Shown here: positions 40,548-44,614 of the stretch, piece after piece
How the letters are laid out: the number at the start of each line of letters is the position of its first letter
How positions within the stretch are numbered: the stretch's first letter is position 1
Assembly (NCBI GenBank): GCA_965602945.1
Contig: CBFDBC010000004.1
Location: 1 to 44,614, forward strand
Direction of reading: 5' to 3'
Length of the DNA stretch: 44,614 bases
From: JAUXEH01 sp965602945
GTDB taxonomy: Bacteria; Acidobacteriota; Aminicenantia; Aminicenantales; Aminicenantaceae
Made by a program: the position numbers and the translations under genes
Notes under the pieces: generated by a model
The model's database searches: none
The model's input: the letters and a program-made list of their open reading frames with translations, nothing else
Told to the model about the DNA's origin: nothing

Positions 40548-41300
40548 TTATTTCTTCCTGAACTTCTTGTCTTTCAGGAGTTCCTCGGCCAGCTCCTTGC
40601 TCTGCTGCACCGCCGTGACCCAGAGGGGATCATCGGGTAGATTCATGACATAGTCGAGCTCGGCCCGGGCCTTTTCCACCTCTTTTTGGGCCAGGTAGGT
40701 GTCCGCCAGATAGACCCGTGTCAGGGCGTCCTCCGGCCCGTACTCCTTGGACTTGAGCAGGTGCTCCAGGGACTTGTCCTTATCGCCGCCGGCAATTCCT
40801 GGCAGCTTGAAAAAGACCCGGCCCATCACTCGGTCCGGCCCCCCATCCTCATAGGCCCGGTTCAGCTCGATGACCTTGTTCATGTCGCTCTTTATCGGCT
40901 TGACGAGAGCCAGGCTTTTCAAAACTCCACGTGTCTCGCCGTATTTTCCGTTGTTGACGCCGCGCCAGTAGTAGCCGTCCGGCTTCTCGGGTTCGAGGGC
41001 CATTGCCTTTTCGGCATGGTAGACGCCCTGGGCGAATGTGTTCTGGCGGTCTTTCTTCTTATCTTTGTGCTCTCCGACGTAGTACAGGATGCGGGAGATC
41101 TTCCAGTAGGCCTCATATTTGTTTTCCGCCTCGATAAGCGCGTCCCGGTACAGGGCCAGCGCCTCCTCGGCCGTCTCCAAGTCCTGCATTTCGGCATAGA
41201 GCGCGTCCGCCTTTTTTATCAATTCCTCCGGAGTCTGGCCCGACGCCATCACCGACACCAGCACAAGCCCCAAAACCAAACAGAAACACTTTGCCTTCAT
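40548..41300 (-). CDS. TatT-like TPR protein (TRAP-transporter-associated family)
   Basis: This 250-residue secreted protein has a signal peptide (cleaved near VMASGQ) and AAGGAG just before the ATG. It is all helical, built from TPR-like repeats (about 25-235), and carries the family-like segments GYYWRGVNNGKYGETRGVLKSL, PIKSDMNKVIELN and GGPDRVMGRVFFKLPGIAGGD. These resemble the periplasmic TatT component described with some TRAP transporters (TPR-dependent binding-protein partner). No TRAP permease or solute-binding gene is in the window, so it may act elsewhere or belong to an independent subgroup. It is convergent with the AMMECR1 gene. Confidence 0.8.
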   Translation of the reverse strand: MKAKCFCLVLGLVLVSVMASGQTPEELIKKADALYAEMQDLETAEEALALYRDALIEAENKYEAYWKISRILYYVGEHKDKKKDRQNTFAQGVYHAEKAMALEPEKPDGYYWRGVNNGKYGETRGVLKSLALVKPIKSDMNKVIELNRAYEDGGPDRVMGRVFFKLPGIAGGDKDKSLEHLLKSKEYGPEDALTRVYLADTYLAQKEVEKARAELDYVMNLPDDPLWVTAVQQSKELAEELLKDKKFRKK

Positions 41301-41368
41301 CTCCCTCTCCTTATATTCATGTCATTTGAACAATGCGGTCCTCCCAGAGTAGCACACGAAGGCCCGCT

Positions 41369-42043
41369 TCACAATCCATCAAAGTAACGGTCCGACCGTT
41401 CGTCCAACTCCCTGAGCATGTTTTCAATACGGATACGCTCCAGTTCGAAGGCGTCGTCCTTCAGGCCCGGGTCTACGGTGAAGGGCTCCCCATAGACGGC
41501 CACCAGGCGCCGGAACGGCCGGGGCAGCAGGAACCCGTCCCAGCTGCCGAGTATTTTTCTCCGGGCCGCAGAGAAGGAAAAAGGCACGATGGGAGCCCCG
41601 GTTACCTGGGACAGCTTGAGCGCGCCCGGCTTCATCTCCCTTCCGGGGCCCTTGGGGCCGTCCGGGACGATGACCACCTCGCCCCCCTGTGCCAGCTCAT
41701 CTTTTAAGGTCGCCCAGGCCTTGAGCATGGAATGCGAGCCGGACCCGCGGAGGAATTTGTACCCCCAACCCGAGGCAAGGCGCACCAGAAGCTCACCATC
41801 TCCGGAAGGACTGATCATGGGCATGACGCCCCGATTCCGGAAGAAAAAGGGAGTGATGAACAGCCGCCCGTGCCAGACAATGAAGATGACAGGTGTATTT
41901 TGATCGCGCAGCTGCCGGTAAGACTCTTCCCCCTCCACCGTGATCCGGGTCGACCACATCCAGAGCCGGTACACCAGCTTCCCGACCGTCCCGATGAGAA
42001 ACAGGCGCACCTTTCTACCCGCTGCTGCCATGAATCCCATCAT
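41369..42043 (-). CDS. DUF374 lysophospholipid-acyltransferase-family protein
   Basis: The 224-residue protein has an N-terminal membrane-anchoring segment (about 10-30) and the DUF374 core: WHGRLFITPFF (the acyltransferase HxxxxD motif is altered around His58), an SGDGELL segment, a RGS motif, and the strongly conserved VIVPDGPKGPGREMKPGAL, followed by GAPIVPFSFSA. Such proteins are related to LpxL/PlsC acyltransferases and are thought to act in lipid A or envelope lipid acylation at the inner membrane. Its ATG overlaps the stop codon of the SSS symporter by 4 nt. The acceptor is unknown. Confidence 0.88.
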   Translation of the reverse strand: MMGFMAAAGRKVRLFLIGTVGKLVYRLWMWSTRITVEGEESYRQLRDQNTPVIFIVWHGRLFITPFFFRNRGVMPMISPSGDGELLVRLASGWGYKFLRGSGSHSMLKAWATLKDELAQGGEVVIVPDGPKGPGREMKPGALKLSQVTGAPIVPFSFSAARRKILGSWDGFLLPRPFRRLVAVYGEPFTVDPGLKDDAFELERIRIENMLRELDERSDRYFDGL

Positions 42044-43467
42044 ATATCATCCACCTCCGGCCGTAAAGCCGGGGCCGTATGCGAAAGATCCCACGCCATA
42101 CCGAGTAGGAACCCGGCCAGGCTCAAACCCAGCCCATAAGGCACGGAGTAGGGCCAGTCCGGGAGGGGAAGCGAAAGCAGGCCGGCCGCCGCGAAAAAGA
42201 CGCACACCGCGTAACCCCCTCCCAGACACACACTCAGGAGGCCGGCCGTCGGCAGCCTGCGGCGCAGGAACAGCATCGCGACCCCCGGAATGAAGAATCC
42301 CTCGGCCAGGATCTCCGATGCCAGGCCCAGCGCCTGCAGGATGCTCTGAAGGCGGGTGGCGATCAGCAGGGCCAGGGCCGCGATAACCACGGTCGAGCCC
42401 CGGCTCATTATCAGTGCGTCCGCGTCCGAGGTCCGGCGCAGGAGCCTCTGGAGGACATCCCGTGTCAGGGACAACGCACCGGTGTTGATGGCCGTATCCA
42501 GCGTAGACATGACAGCCGCTGCCACCGCCACGAACAGGAAGCCGGACAGCAGGGCTCCCACCGAGGAAACGACCACGGAGAGCAGCGGCCCGTCAAGTTC
42601 GTTTTCGGGGAGCAGGGGAAGAGCCAGGATCCCGATGGCAACGATCACCGCATAGATCAATAGGAAAGCGAGTGCTGCGGCCAGAAGGCCTCGCTGGGCG
42701 TGGCGAGGAGTGCGGGCGGCCTGAATCCTCTGCCAGACGATAGGCGAGATGGTCCAGGCACATACAAAGGACAGGACCACCAGTGCATTCCTCTCCCAAC
42801 CATGAAAGAATTCCCAGAACCCCGGCCCTCGCGCATGCAGGGCCGCGGCCGCCGCGTCTCCGAACGAGACATGGCCCAACAGGTAAAAAAATAGGCCGAA
42901 AATACCCCCGACGAGCAAAACGAACTGCAGGCAGTCCGTCAGGACCACGGAGAAAAAGCCTCCCGCCACAGAGTAAACGACCACAACAGCTGTGCCGAGA
43001 AACAGCGCCTGAACATAGGGGATACGGAGTATCGCGCCCAGAAAACTCCCCAGGGCCACCATCTGGGAGGCTGCCAGCAGGATCATGTACCAGACGATCA
43101 GGAAGGAGGCCAGATGCCGGACCGTGCGGCTGTAGCGCAGCTCCACCAGATCGGGCAGGGTGAGGATGGGAAGGCGCCGGATGGGAGCGGCGAAGACAAA
43201 TGCAAATCCCAGGGCCGTGAGCACAGCCGGAAGACCCATGACACAGAACGAGCTGACTCCCTGGGAATAAGCCTCATCCACGGTCACGAGGGTGGAGGAG
43301 GCCCCGATCCATGACGCGGCCAGGGAGACGAAGACGAGCAGGGATCCCAGGTTGCGGGAGGCCAGGAAGAATCCTTCCAGGCTCCGGGTTTTCCTCGCAA
43401 AGAACACCCCCACGATCAGGAGCAATAGTAAATAGCCGGCCAGCGCAGCCAGCAGATCGACACGCAT
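42040..43467 (-). CDS. Sodium:solute symporter (SSS family)
   Basis: ATG 43467 (475 residues, MRVDLLAALAGYLLLLLI) is preferred to the longer frame from 43512, because the predicted -10 lies at 43474-43479 and the extra residues are polar. It has about 13 membrane helices and SSS family marks: FLASRNLGSLLVFVSLAASWIGASSTL near the N-terminus (first unwound Na+-site helix), PIRRLPILTLPDLVELRYS, and a MSTLDTAINTGALSLTRDVL segment that corresponds to the Na+ site of helix 8. Substrates in this family range from sugars and amino acids to acetate and pantothenate, and cannot be assigned here. It shares a 76-bp divergent promoter gap with lolA. Confidence 0.9.
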   Translation of the reverse strand: MRVDLLAALAGYLLLLLIVGVFFARKTRSLEGFFLASRNLGSLLVFVSLAASWIGASSTLVTVDEAYSQGVSSFCVMGLPAVLTALGFAFVFAAPIRRLPILTLPDLVELRYSRTVRHLASFLIVWYMILLAASQMVALGSFLGAILRIPYVQALFLGTAVVVVYSVAGGFFSVVLTDCLQFVLLVGGIFGLFFYLLGHVSFGDAAAAALHARGPGFWEFFHGWERNALVVLSFVCAWTISPIVWQRIQAARTPRHAQRGLLAAALAFLLIYAVIVAIGILALPLLPENELDGPLLSVVVSSVGALLSGFLFVAVAAAVMSTLDTAINTGALSLTRDVLQRLLRRTSDADALIMSRGSTVVIAALALLIATRLQSILQALGLASEILAEGFFIPGVAMLFLRRRLPTAGLLSVCLGGGYAVCVFFAAAGLLSLPLPDWPYSVPYGLGLSLAGFLLGMAWDLSHTAPALRPEVDDI

Positions 43468-43473
43468 ACTGGC

Positions 43474-43503
43474 TTTATACCAGAACACGGATGGCCGGTG
43501 CAA
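43474..43503 (-). promoter_or_regulatory. Promoter of SSS-DUF374 unit, leaderless layout
   Basis: On the minus strand TTGCAC (43498-43503), 18 bp, TATAAA (43474-43479). The -10 ends 6 nt before ATG 43467, so transcription should start at or beside the start codon. Confidence 0.45.
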
Positions 43504-43505
43504 CC

Positions 43506-43534
43506 TCGTCAATCCAGGGGGAATATGCTATAAT
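43506..43534 (+). promoter_or_regulatory. Promoter of lolA, leaderless layout
   Basis: TCGTCA (43506-43511), 17 bp, then a perfect TATAAT (43529-43534) ending 9 nt before ATG 43544. Its -35 lies back to back with that of the divergent SSS promoter (2 bp apart). Confidence 0.5.
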
Positions 43535-43543
43535 CGCGTTACC

Positions 43544-44170
43544 ATGTGGTTCCTGCTGATCCTGCTCCTGAGCTGGTCCGGGGAGGCCCCGCAGTCGGCG
43601 GAGGACATCGCGCGAGACCTGGAGATCCGGATGCAAGAACTCCACTCCCTTCAGGCCGATTTCCAGCAGACCCTCTTTTCCTCGACAATTTCGACACCCC
43701 TGCAGGAGAAAGGGAAACTCTACATCCGCAAGCCGGGCTGGCTGAGGTTCGATTACGAAGATCCCGAGATCCACGTGTTTCTCATTAAAAGCAACCTGTA
43801 CCAGGAATACTACCCTGAAGACAAACAGCTGGTGGAACGGACATTGACGGAGGAAGGCTCGGAGGCTGCGCTGCTGGCTCTGCTGGCGGGATCGAGCGGG
43901 ATCCTGGAGCACTACCGGGTAGAGTTCGATCCGGACGCACCAGAGGAGCCCGGAGGCCATCATCTCAAACTGACTCCCCGGGAGGAGGAGGCCGACACCT
44001 ACATAATCCTGGAGATCGATGCCCAAGACGGTCTCATCCGCAGGGCCGTCTCTTTTGACTGGACAGGCAATCGTCAGGAGTTCCTTTTCAGCCAAATCAA
44101 GACCGACATCAGGTTGTCAGACAGCGTTTTTGAACTGAAGATCCCTCCGGATGTGGACATCATCAGATAG
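43544..44170 (+). CDS. lolA: Outer-membrane lipoprotein carrier LolA
   Basis: The 208-residue protein has a very short signal peptide (MWFLLILLLSWSGEA). The LolA fold follows, with LHSLQADFQQTLFS, LYIRKPGWLRFDYEDPE and QVELIFSQIKTDIRL-like strands (here EFLFSQIKTDIRL), ending with PPDVDIIR. LolA ferries lipoproteins through the periplasm from LolCDE to the outer-membrane receptor, consistent with the lipoproteins encoded in this window. LolCDE and LolB are not present here. The tyrosine-rich stretch YQEYYPEDK matches the usual hydrophobic-cavity edge of the family. Confidence 0.9.
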   Translation: MWFLLILLLSWSGEAPQSAEDIARDLEIRMQELHSLQADFQQTLFSSTISTPLQEKGKLYIRKPGWLRFDYEDPEIHVFLIKSNLYQEYYPEDKQLVERTLTEEGSEAALLALLAGSSGILEHYRVEFDPDAPEEPGGHHLKLTPREEEADTYIILEIDAQDGLIRRAVSFDWTGNRQEFLFSQIKTDIRLSDSVFELKIPPDVDIIR

Positions 44171-44233
44171 GCCCCGCCACAAAACCATTTTCAGCCTAAT
44201 CCGTATACACATCTGAGGGTTGGACGGTCCTTT

Positions 44234-44614
44234 ATGGACGACGATAAACAGCTGATCCAGAGAACCCTCGCCGGTGAAAAAGAGGCATTCGAGATGATCA
44301 TACAGAGGTATCAGCAGCCGCTCTTGAACTACATCGGGCGGACGCTCGGCCAGTACGAACTGGCGCTGGAATTCACACAGGAAGTCTTCATCAAGACCTA
44401 TTCCTCTCTCCACACGTATCAGCCCCGCTACAAATTCAGCACCTGGCTCTTCAAGATCGCCTCCAATTACATCATCGATTACTGGCGTAAAAAGAAGATC
44501 GACGCCTTCTCCATCGACCAGCAGGAAGCCAGCTCCCACCGGATCCATCCCATTCAGATCGCGGCAAAAGAGATCCCGGTGTGCCGCAGCTACGAGCTGT
44601 CGGAGCTTACACAG
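44234..44614 (+). CDS. ECF-type RNA polymerase sigma factor, 3' end outside window
   Basis: The frame runs from ATG 44234 to the window edge without a stop (127 residues seen). Sigma region 2 is clear: AFEMIIQRYQQPLLNYI (2.1), ALEFTQEVFIKTYSSL (2.2, core binding) and YKFSTWLFKIASNYIIDYWRKKK (2.3-2.4, -10 recognition). A linker follows, and region 4 would begin just beyond the edge. ECF factors switch on small regulons, often for envelope stress, and usually have an adjacent anti-sigma gene, which would lie outside. It is 63 nt downstream of lolA on the same strand. Confidence 0.88.
   Translation, partial: MDDDKQLIQRTLAGEKEAFEMIIQRYQQPLLNYIGRTLGQYELALEFTQEVFIKTYSSLHTYQPRYKFSTWLFKIASNYIIDYWRKKKIDAFSIDQQEASSHRIHPIQIAAKEIPVCRSYELSELTQ

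Overview
The window looks like chromosomal DNA of a Gram-negative, diderm bacterium of moderately high G+C (roughly 58-60% by eye). Several family choices point to the Acidobacteriota or, more specifically, the Aminicenantes (former OP8). These are two GWxTD-domain proteins, a VWFA-related protein of the acidobacterial type, an Oar-like TonB-dependent receptor with a carboxypeptidase-regulatory N-domain, and large secreted M14 and S9 peptidases. The outer membrane is implied by LolA, TolC, a TonB receptor, a porin and an RND pump. The taxonomic placement is an inference from gene families.

Layout. 1-3.5 kb: 3' part of a GT-C-type membrane glycosyltransferase, a small unknown gene and a SPOR/NlpC-P60 lipoprotein. 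3.6-7 kb (minus strand): an mtnA-tsaD pair behind its own promoter, and a cytochrome c/porin fusion. 7.1-10.5 kb: lepA (minus), then tatA and a coiled-coil methyltransferase (plus). 10.6-18.6 kb: aminotransferase, secreted M14 carboxypeptidase, dicarboxylate/glutamate-type symporter and secreted S9 peptidase, all co-directional and compatible with one peptide/amino-acid utilisation unit. 18.7-24.8 kb: a TonB-dependent receptor facing two overlapping GWxTD genes. 24.9-26.4 kb: tRNA-Leu(CAG) and an eRF1-like protein whose GGQ loop has lost its glutamine. 26.5-32.8 kb (minus): a tightly overlapping tetR-tolC-mfp-rnd efflux operon with a clear promoter and palindromic operator, divergent from an AhpD-like gene. 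33.3-37.3 kb: a xerD-type recombinase coupled to an MBL hydrolase, divergent from a methyltransferase-SLC13 symporter pair. 37.3-38.3 kb: a phage-type gene and an AT-rich patch with a 47-residue membrane protein. 38.3-44.6 kb: VWFA-related protein, a JAB-like small protein, AMMECR1 protein, TatT-like TPR protein, DUF374 acyltransferase and SSS symporter (overlapping), LolA, and the start of an ECF sigma factor.

Two points stand out. First, six genes (start codons at 8900, 34825, 34987, 39581, 43467 and 43544) have a sigma70-like -10 element ending only 6-12 nt before the start codon, so many transcripts here are probably leaderless. Second, two proteins have unusual architectures: a monohaem cytochrome fused to an outer-membrane barrel, and a GGQ-less eRF1-like factor. 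No CRISPR array, insertion sequence, rRNA or intact prophage was seen, and no gene-free stretch exceeds 300 bases.
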